64,000 bases of DNA from Nitrobacteraceae bacterium AZCC 1564. Its GTDB lineage: Bacteria > Pseudomonadota > Alphaproteobacteria > Rhizobiales > Xanthobacteraceae. This document shows positions 51,226 to 59,983 of this stretch, piece by piece. The stretch spans positions 5,099,001 through 5,163,000 of the forward strand of contig JBAGRR010000001.1 in NCBI GenBank assembly GCA_036924835.1, written 5' to 3'. Every line of letters begins with the position of its first letter. Within the stretch, counting starts at the first letter, position 1. A program made the translations under genes and the position numbers. The notes under the pieces were generated by a model. It did not search any database. It was not told the origin of the DNA and saw only the letters and a list, made by a program, of their open reading frames with translations.

Positions 51226-51469
51226 GCAAATTCTCCGTTCACATTTTGCCAAGTCGTACCTGTTGCAATGCACGTGGTTCGGATCGTCAACGCTCGGATC
51301 GTCAACGCGATGTGCGAAGGTGTGGCGCTGATATCGTTCATGAAGATGAACGCAATCTCAGCATACGCGGCACCACGTTTTCGTGTACGCGAGATTCTTG
51401 CCTGCCTTGCCTGGTCAGCGTAGGATCGCGCCTACGGAGATCCTTCTTGAAACACTGGAGGATGCGACC
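51226..51469. promoter_or_regulatory. probable promoter region of the RiPP cluster
   Basis: No gene is seen. TCGGATCGTCAACGC occurs twice in tandem at about 51279-51310. The precursor's ribosome site GGAGG lies at about 51458. Confidence 0.4.
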
Positions 51470-51955
51470 ATGCCGCGGGTGAAGCAAGCTTCGAAAAAGA
51501 AGCGCGTAACGAAAGCCGCCGTACCGGCGATAGGCGCCGCCGGACTGACTTTTTCGCTGGCAGGAAGCGCATTGGCATCAGCGGTGCCAACGGGCGACGT
51601 TCAACAGAGACCGAATTTCGTACCTGGTATGATGGTCACGCTCGGCGAAGAAGAGCTTGCCGACGTCAGCCTCGCCACCTTCCATCTCTTCGACAACGAA
51701 AATTTCGATAGCGACATGGGCGGCGTGCAGCTAGCCCAGCGCGGATGCGGTGGGTGCCGCGGATGTGGTGGCGCCCGCGGATGCGCTGGCTTCCGCGGAT
51801 GCGGTGGTTGTCGCGGCTGCGGTGGTTGTCGCGGATGCAGGGGCTGCCGATGCGGCGTCGGATGTGGCGGCTGTGGGTTTGGTTTCATAGGGGTAGCACC
51901 ATGGGTCGCATGCGCAGGTTGCTGTGCATCGTGGGGCCGCTGCCGCTGGTGCTAG
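51470..51955 (+). CDS. Cys/Gly-rich RiPP precursor (azole-type peptide)
   Basis: The 161-residue product has a basic start (KQASKKKRVTK), a signal-peptide-like hydrophobic stretch to ALASA (cleavage near residue 38), an acidic leader part (TLGEEELADVSLATFHLFDN), then a core from about residue 92 with repeats of the CGGCRGC kind in nine-residue steps: GCGGCRGCG, GARGCAGFR, GCGGCRGCG and so on. I count 18 Cys in the core. Adjacent YcaO and SagB-type genes are the enzymes that make thiazoles from Cys. GGAGG precedes ATG 51470. The stop TAG is the start of a CTAG hairpin half (51952). Confidence 0.82.
   Translation: MPRVKQASKKKRVTKAAVPAIGAAGLTFSLAGSALASAVPTGDVQQRPNFVPGMMVTLGEEELADVSLATFHLFDNENFDSDMGGVQLAQRGCGGCRGCGGARGCAGFRGCGGCRGCGGCRGCRGCRCGVGCGGCGFGFIGVAPWVACAGCCASWGRCRWC
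51744..51850 (+). repeat. coding tandem repeat in the RiPP core
   Basis: A 9 bp step (GGATGCGGTGGGTGCCGC and relatives) recurs, giving Gly-Cys/Gly-Gly-Cys-Arg units. Two units have lost Cys by substitution (GCC for Ala; TTC for Phe). Confidence 0.7.
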
Positions 51956-52000
51956 TGTCCTGAATCCGAAGCTCGCCTCATCATGCAGCGCATCCCGTAG
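51952..52000. repeat. half CTAG hairpin at the precursor stop
   Basis: CTAGTGTCCTGAATCCGAAG followed by CTCGCCTCATCATGCAGCGC matches the left half of the element at 23409, but the right arm is absent. The first CTAG supplies the precursor's stop codon. Confidence 0.7.
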
Positions 52001-52063
52001 GTGCTTTGTGATGGTGTATCGACACGCGACGATTTCATTGGCCGGGCCGGCGATCGACCCGGC

Positions 52064-52393
52064 CATTGGTCTGCTTCTAACGTTCGCATCCTGTCTCGGC
52101 AGGCACTCTTGCGAACGTTAGAATCGAAAGACCAATGGCAAATATAAAATTCTAGTGTCCCGTCTCCGAATAACCGACCGGTTTGCAGCGTGCTCGCACG
52201 GTTATTCGGAGACGAAAGGACACTAGCAAAATCAAAATGCTAGTGTGGCTTTGTCTCGCAATTGCCGATGTGAGACCAGCTGCAAGATAGGTCGGCAATT
52301 GCGAGACGCCACACTAGCGGAGCTTTGGGATTTGACGTTCGCATCACGAATTCGCGGTAGGCATGGTCGCGAACGTCAAATCCGCTCCACTAG
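52064..52393. repeat. four-hairpin array 3
   Basis: Hairpins at 52064-52137, 52152-52226, 52240-52317 and 52314-52393 (start-to-start 88, 88, 74 bp); the last two share one CTAG as in array 2. Termini: CATTGGTC/GACCAATG, CTAGTGTCC/GGACACTAG, CTAGTGTGGC/GCCACACTAG, CTAGCGGAGC/GCTCCACTAG. Stems: TTCTAACGTTCGCAT, GTCTCCGAATAACCG, GTCTCGCAATTGCCGA and GATTTGACGTTCGC. Linkers of 14 and 13 nt are AT-rich (GCAAATATAAAATT, CAAAATCAAAATG). The array lies between the RiPP precursor and the YcaO gene. Confidence 0.9.
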
Positions 52394-52450
52394 TTTCGTT
52401 GCAAGCGCTCGATCTGAAATGACAGGCAACAGAATCCGCGTGCTGACTCG

Positions 52451-54709
52451 ATGACAGCCAATCGCAAGACCCGTGTTGCGAGCAAGTCCCGCAAAGACGT
52501 TTTGCGTTTCGCGCCGAACTTCACCGCTTATGTTCTTCCTCCCGATGTGGTCTGCCTCTATTCGGAGAACCGCAAGTTCTTTCTGCACGGCGCGCTCTAT
52601 TGCGCGGTGGTGACCGCGATTGGAAAAAATGGAAAGGCTGCGCAGGATATTGTGCGCCAGCTCTCAAAAAGTTTTCCGCCAGACAAGATCGATGAAGCGA
52701 TCAAGCGGCTTATCGAGCGCCGTTATGTGGTGACAGGTGCATCGCCCGCATCGTCCGGCGTCGTCGCTGGATATTGGGCGAGCCTCGGCCTGCCTCCCGA
52801 GGTCGCAGAACAGAATCTCCGCAATTGCCCCGTGCGCATTGAGGCGATCGACGTCAAAGGTGCCAAAGAGTTGACCGCAGCGTTGAGCAAATTTGGCGTG
52901 CAGATCGCCAAGCGTTCGCCCAAGCTCACGATCACGTTGGTGAACGACTATCTTGACCGGCGGCTGGCTGAGATGAACCGGGACCGCGTGGCCGATAAGA
53001 CGCCAGATAAGATTCCTTGGTTGCTGGTGCAGCCGTCCGGCGTGTTTCCGCTGGTGGGACCCGTTTTCAAACCGGGCGAGAGCGCCTGCTGGACGTGTCT
53101 GTTCGATCGCATGATACGCAATCGGGAGATCAAGGGATTTCTCGACCGCGGACCGGCCCAGGCCGTCGCCGTATCGCCCCTGGTCAACGACAGCGTTGGA
53201 CAGACCGCAGTCCACTTCGCGGCCGTCGAGATTGCGAAAGCGATCGCCTCCGGCTTTCGCACCGATCTGCGCGATCACATTGCAAGCTTCGACCTGACTG
53301 GCGCGGTCATCGCCAAGCACTACGTCGCGAAGCGTCCGCAATGTCCCACCTGCGGCAGCAAGAAGCTGCAGAGTCCGCGCCGGGCGCCAACGCCGATTGA
53401 GATTGCGGAGGGCACAAAGCTCATCATGACCAGCGGCGGATACCGCACCGTGACGTCTCGCGCCACGGTCGCGCGCTTCCGCAAACATGTCAGCCCGTTG
53501 ACCGGTGTGGTCACGCGGCTCGAGCGGATCGAGGCCGATCTGCCGATGAACACCAATTTCTTCGCCTATCACAATTTCTCCGCGCCAGCCTGGAACGTCG
53601 ACCAGCTCAGGTCCGGACTGAGTGGCGGCAGCTTCGGCAAGGGCTCCACAGCGGAGCAGGGTGAGGCGAGCGCGCTGATGGAGGCGATCGAGCGCTACTC
53701 GGGCATTTTCCAGGGTGACGAGATCAGGGCGGAGCGCCGCTTTACCGATTTCGCGCCCGGCGACGCCCTTCTTGCCAATGACGTTCAGCTTTTCAGCGAA
53801 ACGCAGTTTCAAAACAGGAATAGCCCGCAATCAGACGATCCACATCCGGTTCCTGAGCCGCTGGATCCCTCAGCGAAGATCGAGTGGTCGCCGGTCTGGT
53901 CGTTACGCGACAAGCGTTTCAAATATCTTCCGACCGGCCTGCTGTATTTCTTCTATGGCCACTCCCACACGGATTCCAACGGCTGCGCGGCCGGCAACAC
54001 CCGCGACGAAGCCATCGTTCAGGGCTTTCTCGAACTCGTCGAACGCGATGCCTACGCGATCTGGTGGTACAACCACGTGCAGCGTGCCGAAGTCGACCTC
54101 ACACAATTCGACGATTCCTACGTGCGGGATTTCCAGGCTCAGTTTACTGAGACCGGGCGCAGGCTCTGGGTGCTCGACATCACCAGTGATCTCGGCATTC
54201 CCACTTACGTCGCGATCATGCACTGGATGCAGAATGGACACGAGAACATCGAGTTTGGTTCCGGCGCGCATTTCGATCGCCGCATAGCCTTGTTGCGTTC
54301 GCTCACCGAGCTGACCCAGTTCATGTCAATTGGCATGATGGGCGGCGAAAGCGGCGAGAAGCCGACGCTTGATGGTGTCAAGCCGCTGCGCCTGGAAGAT
54401 TATCCATTCCTGATTCCAAGCGATAAGCCGATCGTTCCGCCGGCGCCTAGCCTTAAGGTTCACGACAATACGCGCGACCAGGTGAATGCCTGCGTCGAGA
54501 TCGCCACACAGGCGGGTTATGAATTCCTCGTGCTCGACCAGACGCGGCCCGACGTTGAGGTCCCCGTCGTCCGGGTGCTCGTTCCTGGCTTGCGACATTT
54601 CTATCGCCGCTTTGCACCGGGCCGGCTTTACGATGTTCCGGTGAGGCTTGGATTATTGGATCGCCCGCGGCTGGAAAGCGAACTCACTCCATTCCTGCCA
54701 CACACCTGA
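52451..54709 (+). CDS. TOMM cyclodehydratase: fused E1-like and YcaO domains
   Basis: The 752-residue protein joins an E1/ThiF-like leader-binding part to a YcaO domain. A zinc site is visible as SACWTCLFDR (about residue 213) and CPTCGSKK (about 298). The YcaO ATP-binding residues appear in GKGSTAEQGEASALMEAIER (about 394-413) and NGCAAGNTRDEAIVQGFLEL then VERDA (about 515-540). The C-terminus ends LTPFLPHT. It uses ATP to cyclise Cys (or Ser/Thr) of the precursor to azolines. No strong ribosome site before ATG 52451. Confidence 0.9.
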   Translation: MTANRKTRVASKSRKDVLRFAPNFTAYVLPPDVVCLYSENRKFFLHGALYCAVVTAIGKNGKAAQDIVRQLSKSFPPDKIDEAIKRLIERRYVVTGASPASSGVVAGYWASLGLPPEVAEQNLRNCPVRIEAIDVKGAKELTAALSKFGVQIAKRSPKLTITLVNDYLDRRLAEMNRDRVADKTPDKIPWLLVQPSGVFPLVGPVFKPGESACWTCLFDRMIRNREIKGFLDRGPAQAVAVSPLVNDSVGQTAVHFAAVEIAKAIASGFRTDLRDHIASFDLTGAVIAKHYVAKRPQCPTCGSKKLQSPRRAPTPIEIAEGTKLIMTSGGYRTVTSRATVARFRKHVSPLTGVVTRLERIEADLPMNTNFFAYHNFSAPAWNVDQLRSGLSGGSFGKGSTAEQGEASALMEAIERYSGIFQGDEIRAERRFTDFAPGDALLANDVQLFSETQFQNRNSPQSDDPHPVPEPLDPSAKIEWSPVWSLRDKRFKYLPTGLLYFFYGHSHTDSNGCAAGNTRDEAIVQGFLELVERDAYAIWWYNHVQRAEVDLTQFDDSYVRDFQAQFTETGRRLWVLDITSDLGIPTYVAIMHWMQNGHENIEFGSGAHFDRRIALLRSLTELTQFMSIGMMGGESGEKPTLDGVKPLRLEDYPFLIPSDKPIVPPAPSLKVHDNTRDQVNACVEIATQAGYEFLVLDQTRPDVEVPVVRVLVPGLRHFYRRFAPGRLYDVPVRLGLLDRPRLESELTPFLPHT

Positions 54710-54737
54710 AGGCAGATCTTTTGAGGGCAGGTCTTTG

Positions 54738-56192
54738 GTGCGCACTCCTCGAAAAAGGCCGACCAAGAAGATCGCGCCAGTCATTGCCGCCCGATTGAAC
54801 CGTCATTGCTCCCTTCAGATGCAGGCGGACGGACATATCGCCGCCTCGCTTGGCGACTATGCGGTCAGCCTTGGACGATTCAGCACTGCTGCGATGGATC
54901 GTGCGCGAAATCTGACCACAGGCCTGCCGCTCGCTTCCTTTGCGGGTAGGAGCGCCGTCGCCAGGGAAGTCGACGTCCTGGTGCATCGGCTTGCACGGCA
55001 GGGCCTTCTCGAATACCGGCTCTCTTCTTTGCGTGACGAGAAGGATCTGGTCGTCATCGAGCCCCAGGTCGGCGAGTACTGGCCGCGACGCGCCAAGCTT
55101 GGCAGCCGTGACACCGTCGTGTTGTCGCGCTTCGCCTATCTGCGGAGGCGCGGCAACGAGATGGTGCTGGAGTCGCCGCGCGCCGGCGCGCTGTTTCGGA
55201 TAAGCGATCCTGCCATCGCCGCTATTCTCGCGACGCTGTCGCGGCCTCACAAGATTAGCGAGCTCCAACATGCGGTCTCCTTCAACCTCGATCTGCTCGA
55301 ACTGCTGCTGGATAGCCTGATCCTGCTCAAGCTCAATGCGCAAGACAGCAGTGGCCTGCGGGTGAATGAAGGCGATGGCAACCTCGTGCTGTGGGATTTC
55401 CACGATCTGGTGTTTCACACGCGGAGCACCGAGGGCCGGCAATCCAATCCAGTTGGCGGCGCCTTCATGTATGCGGATGTCGTTCCACCGCTGCCCGCGG
55501 TGCGTCCGCCTTGGCCCGGCAAGACAATCGACCTGCGCAAGTTCTCCACCGCGGAGACGATCTCGCCCTTCGCAACGTTGTTGCGCGAACGGCATTCAAT
55601 ACGAGATTTCGACGACCAGCATCCGATCACGCTCGCCGAGCTCGCGCAGTTTCTGGGCACCGCAGCCCGAGTCCTGTCGGAATGGAAGAGCGGCGAGAGT
55701 TTCGAAAGCGAGCCTGAGATCACTTACAGCACAAGACCCTATCCATCGGCGGGCAGCGCGTACGAGCTGGAATTGTATCTGGCGGTCTCGAACTGCGAGG
55801 GGCTTGCACGCGGATTTTACCACTACGACGCGGGCGGCCACGCGCTGGTCGCGATCGAGGTCTCTGCACAACAACTGCAGGCGCTTTCAGCGGCAGCCGA
55901 GTTTGCCATGGACGCACCCGGTCCGCCGCAGGTCCTGATCACGATCGCCGCGCGTTTTGGGCGGATCTCCTGGAAATACTCATCAATCGCATATTCGCTG
56001 ATCCTGAAGAATGTCGGGAGCTTGATCCAGACATTCTACCTGACGGCGACCGATATGGGCCTCGGTGGCTGCGCCATCGGCACCAGCAACATCGATCTAT
56101 TTGCAAAAATGACGAAGCTCGAATTCCATGTCGAGGGTCCGGTTGGTCAATTCGCGCTCGGACGCGGCAAGAAGCCGGAAACTCCACGCTAG
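54738..56192 (+). CDS. SagB-type dehydrogenase (azoline oxidase)
   Basis: The 484-residue protein has a C-terminal nitroreductase-fold FMN domain (about residues 285-480: SIRDFDDQHPITLAELAQFLG; SAGSAYELELYLAV; GFYHYDAGGHALVAI; SWKYSSIAYSLILKNVGSLIQTFYLTATDMGLGGCAIG) behind an N-terminal region with a 'scaffold' winged-helix look. SagB/McbC-like enzymes oxidise azolines to azoles. A GTG (54738) or TTG (54735) start after GAGGGCAGG places it 28 bp behind the cyclodehydratase, so they are co-transcribed. No transporter gene follows. Confidence 0.87.
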   Translation: MRTPRKRPTKKIAPVIAARLNRHCSLQMQADGHIAASLGDYAVSLGRFSTAAMDRARNLTTGLPLASFAGRSAVAREVDVLVHRLARQGLLEYRLSSLRDEKDLVVIEPQVGEYWPRRAKLGSRDTVVLSRFAYLRRRGNEMVLESPRAGALFRISDPAIAAILATLSRPHKISELQHAVSFNLDLLELLLDSLILLKLNAQDSSGLRVNEGDGNLVLWDFHDLVFHTRSTEGRQSNPVGGAFMYADVVPPLPAVRPPWPGKTIDLRKFSTAETISPFATLLRERHSIRDFDDQHPITLAELAQFLGTAARVLSEWKSGESFESEPEITYSTRPYPSAGSAYELELYLAVSNCEGLARGFYHYDAGGHALVAIEVSAQQLQALSAAAEFAMDAPGPPQVLITIAARFGRISWKYSSIAYSLILKNVGSLIQTFYLTATDMGLGGCAIGTSNIDLFAKMTKLEFHVEGPVGQFALGRGKKPETPR

Positions 56193-56458
56193 CAAGAAAG
56201 TTTTCGAAATGCGTGCCCACTCGTCCGCCAACTGCGATGCGCGATGTCCGCTATCGAGGGAAGAGCAGGCGAGGGCAAGTGACCATCTCACCTCCGCTAA
56301 TGACGCAATGCGTCCCGTTAGAGCTTCTTACTCCTTTGATCAGTAAGCAATCGAAAAACAAAACGCCATCATGGGATCTGAAGCAGGCAAGGATTCACCG
56401 CGCCCGGGCAGCCGATCTCCACAAATCATCTGAATTCCCGTTCCAGCTACGAGGTCGG

Positions 56459-57289
56459 CTAATCTTGCCGAGTTCGGCCGAAGTCCTTCCACACGACAGC
56501 ACGGAACGAATCGTCGAAATGAGCGTCCATTGCTTTGGCGGCCTTATCAGGAAGGCCTTTGGCTATCGCGGTGGCGAGAGCACGGTGTCGGTCGAGCACC
56601 GCCACGCGTTGGGCTTTCTTCGTCAGTGCGCGCCAGGCCCTTGGGACAACGAATTCCATCAGCGGGCCGAACGATTCGACGATCTGCACGAACAGGTTGT
56701 TATGACTGGCGCGGGCGATCGCGACGTGAAATGCAATATCGTGCTGTGTCATCCGGGCAAGGTCATCACAGTCCGTAGACATTCTCTCGGCCAACGCCAC
56801 GATTTCGGCGGCTTCCTCGGGCGTACGCGAACTGGCCGCCAGCATTGCCGTTCGGCGCTCGATCGTTTGCCGGACGTCCCAGACATCACCCCCGGTGATC
56901 TGCGCGGTTCTGAGGCCGTGATCGAGCGAAGCCGCGAGGACCGCGCCGTCAATCGCGCCCACGCGGGCCCTTCGGCCATTGCCAACATCGATCAGTTTCA
57001 GCGCGGCCAGAGCGCCGAAAGCCTCGCGTACCACGGCGCGACTCGCATGCATCTGCTCCGCAAAAAAAACTTCGCCGGGAAGGCTGTCGCCCACGCGCAG
57101 CTGCTTGTCGCGTATGTGATCGGTCACTGCGCGCATGATCCTGCTGACAAGCGAAAGGCCCTCATCCGGATGCGGTTGCCCCACCGACCGTGCCTGTGCC
57201 GCGCGTTCGGGGACCGCGCCCGTCATCTTGCTCTGGTTTGCCATGCCTGTTCTCTGTGCTTCACGGGACCGCGTTGTCTCTTGATGCAT
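56459..57289 (-). CDS. GntR-family regulator (FCD/FadR group)
   Basis: The 276-residue protein has a winged helix (SLVSRIMRAVTDHIRDKQLRVGDSLPGEVFFAEQMHASRAVVREAFGALAALKLIDV) and an FCD helical effector domain with metal-binding residues in DIAFHVAIARASHN and HRALATAIAKG. It is divergent from the reductase-ligase gene pair; three operators lie between, so it probably represses both. The effector is likely an organic acid. The N-terminal start could also be ATG 57244. Confidence 0.87.
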   Translation of the reverse strand: MHQETTRSREAQRTGMANQSKMTGAVPERAAQARSVGQPHPDEGLSLVSRIMRAVTDHIRDKQLRVGDSLPGEVFFAEQMHASRAVVREAFGALAALKLIDVGNGRRARVGAIDGAVLAASLDHGLRTAQITGGDVWDVRQTIERRTAMLAASSRTPEEAAEIVALAERMSTDCDDLARMTQHDIAFHVAIARASHNNLFVQIVESFGPLMEFVVPRAWRALTKKAQRVAVLDRHRALATAIAKGLPDKAAKAMDAHFDDSFRAVVWKDFGRTRQD

Positions 57290-57304
57290 CACCTTTCAGT
57301 GAGA

Positions 57305-57370
57305 ACCTATCAGATAGCTCTTGTGGCAGTCATCACCTATCTGGTAGGTCCAATTACCTATCAGATAGGT
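57305..57370. promoter_or_regulatory. three phased GntR operators
   Basis: ACCTATCAGATAGCT (57305), ACCTATCTGGTAGGT (57335) and ACCTATCAGATAGGT (57356) share the dyad ACCTATC-N-GATAGGT. Their centres are 30 and 21 bp apart, near three and two helical turns, so dimers could bind on one face of the DNA. Confidence 0.75.
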
Positions 57371-57443
57371 TTCCGGAGCTGAGTGAGAAATCGCACAGCG
57401 CTGCCGAAACCTGACCCGTCACTCCGGGCAAAGGGAATTATCG

Positions 57444-58352
57444 ATGGATCGCGCTCGGGTTGCCGTCATTGGCATGGGAGGCATCGGTGGCGTGGTTGCG
57501 GCACTCCTCCAGCGAGCAGGACGGCATGATGTCGTGGTATGTGCCCGACATCGGATCAGCGAACTCACCCTCGAAGAGTCCGGGACAACTACACCTCTCG
57601 CCATTGCGACATTCGTAGATCCGGGAGAGGTCATCTCACCCGTTGACTGGATCCTTCTGTGCACGAAGGCCCATGACACCGCATCGGCCGCCCTATGGTT
57701 CGCACGCCTTTGCAGGCCGGACTCGCGCGTAGCCGTGCTACAGAACGGCGTTGATCAGACATCCCGCGTCACACCCTTCGTCGGAGACGCAATGATCGTC
57801 CCCACGATCGTGCATTTCAACGGCGAACGGATCGCCCCGGATCGCGTCCGATTCCGTCACGCCGAGAATGATGATCTGACGGTAGCGCAGACAGCGGCGG
57901 GGCGCGCATTGATCGAGCTTTTCGAAGGTACGTCTCTGAAGGTGGGGGCGTGCTCGCAGTTTGCGACGCTCCAGTGGCGAAAACTTCTCCTCAATGCTGC
58001 GGCCAATCCGCTCACCACTCTTACCCGCCAACGACTGGCTGTTCTGCGCCGGGATGACATACGAGCATTGTGCATGGATTTGCTTGATGAGGGCGTGGCC
58101 GTGGCCCGGGCCGCCGGAGCCGACCTCGCCGAAGACGAAGCCGCGACGATCTTTGATACGCTTTTGAGTTATCCGCCTGAAGTCGGCACATCCATGTATT
58201 TCGATAGCCTCGCAGGTCGCCCGAACGAAGTCGACTTCCTAACAGGAGCAATCGTAAGGACGGGAGCAGAACGCGGCATTCCTACCCCCGCCAACCGAAC
58301 AATTCTCGCATTGCTGCGGGCACTCAATGATGTGGCGCGAGCCAAAACTTGA
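57444..58352 (+). CDS. ketopantoate-reductase-like (ApbA/PanE) oxidoreductase
   Basis: The 302-residue protein has the N-terminal Rossmann motif VAVIGMGGIGGVVAALLQRAG, then LLCTKAHDTASA and LQNGVDQ, a helical C-terminal domain with QWRKLLLNAAANPLTTLTRQ (active-site Lys and Asn) and NEVDFLTGAIVRTG. These are PanE features; the regulator and ligase context suggests reduction of some other 2-oxo acid. It precedes the acyl-CoA ligase by 12 bp. Confidence 0.85.
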   Translation: MDRARVAVIGMGGIGGVVAALLQRAGRHDVVVCARHRISELTLEESGTTTPLAIATFVDPGEVISPVDWILLCTKAHDTASAALWFARLCRPDSRVAVLQNGVDQTSRVTPFVGDAMIVPTIVHFNGERIAPDRVRFRHAENDDLTVAQTAAGRALIELFEGTSLKVGACSQFATLQWRKLLLNAAANPLTTLTRQRLAVLRRDDIRALCMDLLDEGVAVARAAGADLAEDEAATIFDTLLSYPPEVGTSMYFDSLAGRPNEVDFLTGAIVRTGAERGIPTPANRTILALLRALNDVARAKT

Positions 58353-58364
58353 AAAGGGTAGACG

Positions 58365-59936
58365 ATGGAACTTCCGCTGACGCCACTAGATTTCGCCCGA
58401 CGTGCGCGCAAGTTGTATGGAGATCGGGAGGCCGTCGTAGATGGTGGATTGCGCCTGACGTACACGGAGTTCTTCGAGCGTTGCGACCGTTGGTCGGCTG
58501 CGCTGCAGGAGTTGGGGGTGCGGCGGGGTGATCGCGTGGCGATCATCTCACCGAATACGCATGCGATGCTCGAATGTTGCTACGCCGTGCCCCAGATCGG
58601 CGCTGTGATGGTGCCGATCAATTACCGTCTGACGGCAGATGATTTTGCCTATTTGATCCAGCATAGCGGCGCTCGTGTCGTCTGCGCGCACGCCGACTAT
58701 CTTCAGGCTATCGACGGCATCCGCGCTCAACTGCCCGACGTTACCCACCTCGTTGCCCTGGAGGGCTCGCAGGCCGGTTGGCTCGAATATGAGTCGTTGT
58801 TGTCCATGGCGAAGACCTCGTTCGAGCAGCCGGAGATTGCGGAGAGCGACCTCATCAGCATCAACTACACCAGCGGCACCACATCGCGCCCCAAAGGTGT
58901 GATGATCACGCATCGCAACGCATGGGTAAATTCGGTGGGTACGCTCGTTCATCATCCGATGATTTCGGAGGATCGATACCTTTGGACGCCGCCGATGTTT
59001 CATGCCAACGGTTGGACGTTCGTGTGGACCGTCACTGCTGTTGGCGCCACGCATGTCTGTTTGCGCAAGGTAGATGCAGTAGCCGCATACGATCTCATCA
59101 ATGGTGAAAGCATCAGCATGCTGTGCGCGGCGCCGACCGTGCTGATCGCGCTGGCCAATGGCCCGGAAGCGCAGCGGCGTCGCGTTCGCCGCGGCCTGCG
59201 GGTACTGACGGCGGGTGCACCGCCGGCAGCGGCCACCATTCAGCGCATTGAAGGCGAGTTGGGTTGGTGGATCACGCAGGTTTATGGTCTGACAGAAACG
59301 GCGCCCTTCATCGGCATTTGCGAGGCGCGACCTCAAGACAAATATCTAACCTCCGAAGCGCTCGCTCGTCATAAAGCGCGTCAGGGTGTGGAATTGATCA
59401 CATCAGGCGAGTTGAAAGTTGTCGATGCGAGGGGGAAGGAAGTCGCACATGACGGAGAGACGCTGGGAGAGATCGTCGCCAAGGGCAACGTCGTGATGCA
59501 GGGTTATTACAAAGATGCCGCGGCGACCGAGGAAGCATTCCGCGATGGCTGGTTTCACTCCGGGGATGCGGCGGTCGTGCATCCGGACGGTTACGTCGAG
59601 ATTCGCGACCGTTACAAGGACGTGATTATCAGCGGCGGTGAGAATGTTTCCTCGATCGAAATCGAAGGCGTGCTACTGCACCATCCCGCCGTGCTCGAAG
59701 CCGCGGTTGTCGGCGTGCCCCACGAGAAGTGGGGCGAAACTCCGAAGGCGTTCGTCGTGCCGCAACCGGATGCCAACCTCGGGGAGACCGAGCTGCGCGA
59801 ATACTGTCGCAGTTGTCTTGCGGGCTTCAAGGTGCCGCACGAATTTGCGCTCGTCACAGAACTGCCCAAGAACGCGGCCGGAAAGATCCAGAAGTTCGTG
59901 CTTCGCACGGGGGCCAGCGCGATCAGTGCTCAGTAG
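58365..59936 (+). CDS. acyl-CoA synthetase (AMP-forming)
   Basis: The 523-residue protein has the adenylation motifs in order: INYTSGTTSRPKGVMITHRN (P-loop), TPPMFHANGW, ITQVYGLTETAPFIG (A5), GWFHSGDAAVVHPDGYVEIRDRYKDVIISGGENVSSIEIE (A7-A8), and the catalytic Lys in PKNAAGKIQKFVL. It activates a carboxylic acid as the acyl-AMP then the CoA thioester. The acid is unknown; the adjacent reductase and FCD regulator suggest a small aromatic or oxo-acid pathway. Confidence 0.92.
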   Translation: MELPLTPLDFARRARKLYGDREAVVDGGLRLTYTEFFERCDRWSAALQELGVRRGDRVAIISPNTHAMLECCYAVPQIGAVMVPINYRLTADDFAYLIQHSGARVVCAHADYLQAIDGIRAQLPDVTHLVALEGSQAGWLEYESLLSMAKTSFEQPEIAESDLISINYTSGTTSRPKGVMITHRNAWVNSVGTLVHHPMISEDRYLWTPPMFHANGWTFVWTVTAVGATHVCLRKVDAVAAYDLINGESISMLCAAPTVLIALANGPEAQRRRVRRGLRVLTAGAPPAAATIQRIEGELGWWITQVYGLTETAPFIGICEARPQDKYLTSEALARHKARQGVELITSGELKVVDARGKEVAHDGETLGEIVAKGNVVMQGYYKDAAATEEAFRDGWFHSGDAAVVHPDGYVEIRDRYKDVIISGGENVSSIEIEGVLLHHPAVLEAAVVGVPHEKWGETPKAFVVPQPDANLGETELREYCRSCLAGFKVPHEFALVTELPKNAAGKIQKFVLRTGASAISAQ

Positions 59937-59983
59937 CCGCTTCTCTTTTCTTGCATGCAGGTTGAGTACCGAGCGAAGTGCGC

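Noticed and set aside
54684..55595. Minus-strand reading frame across the SagB-type gene
   Set aside because: Long open antisense frames are expected in GC-rich DNA; the plus strand has the full nitroreductase motif set.
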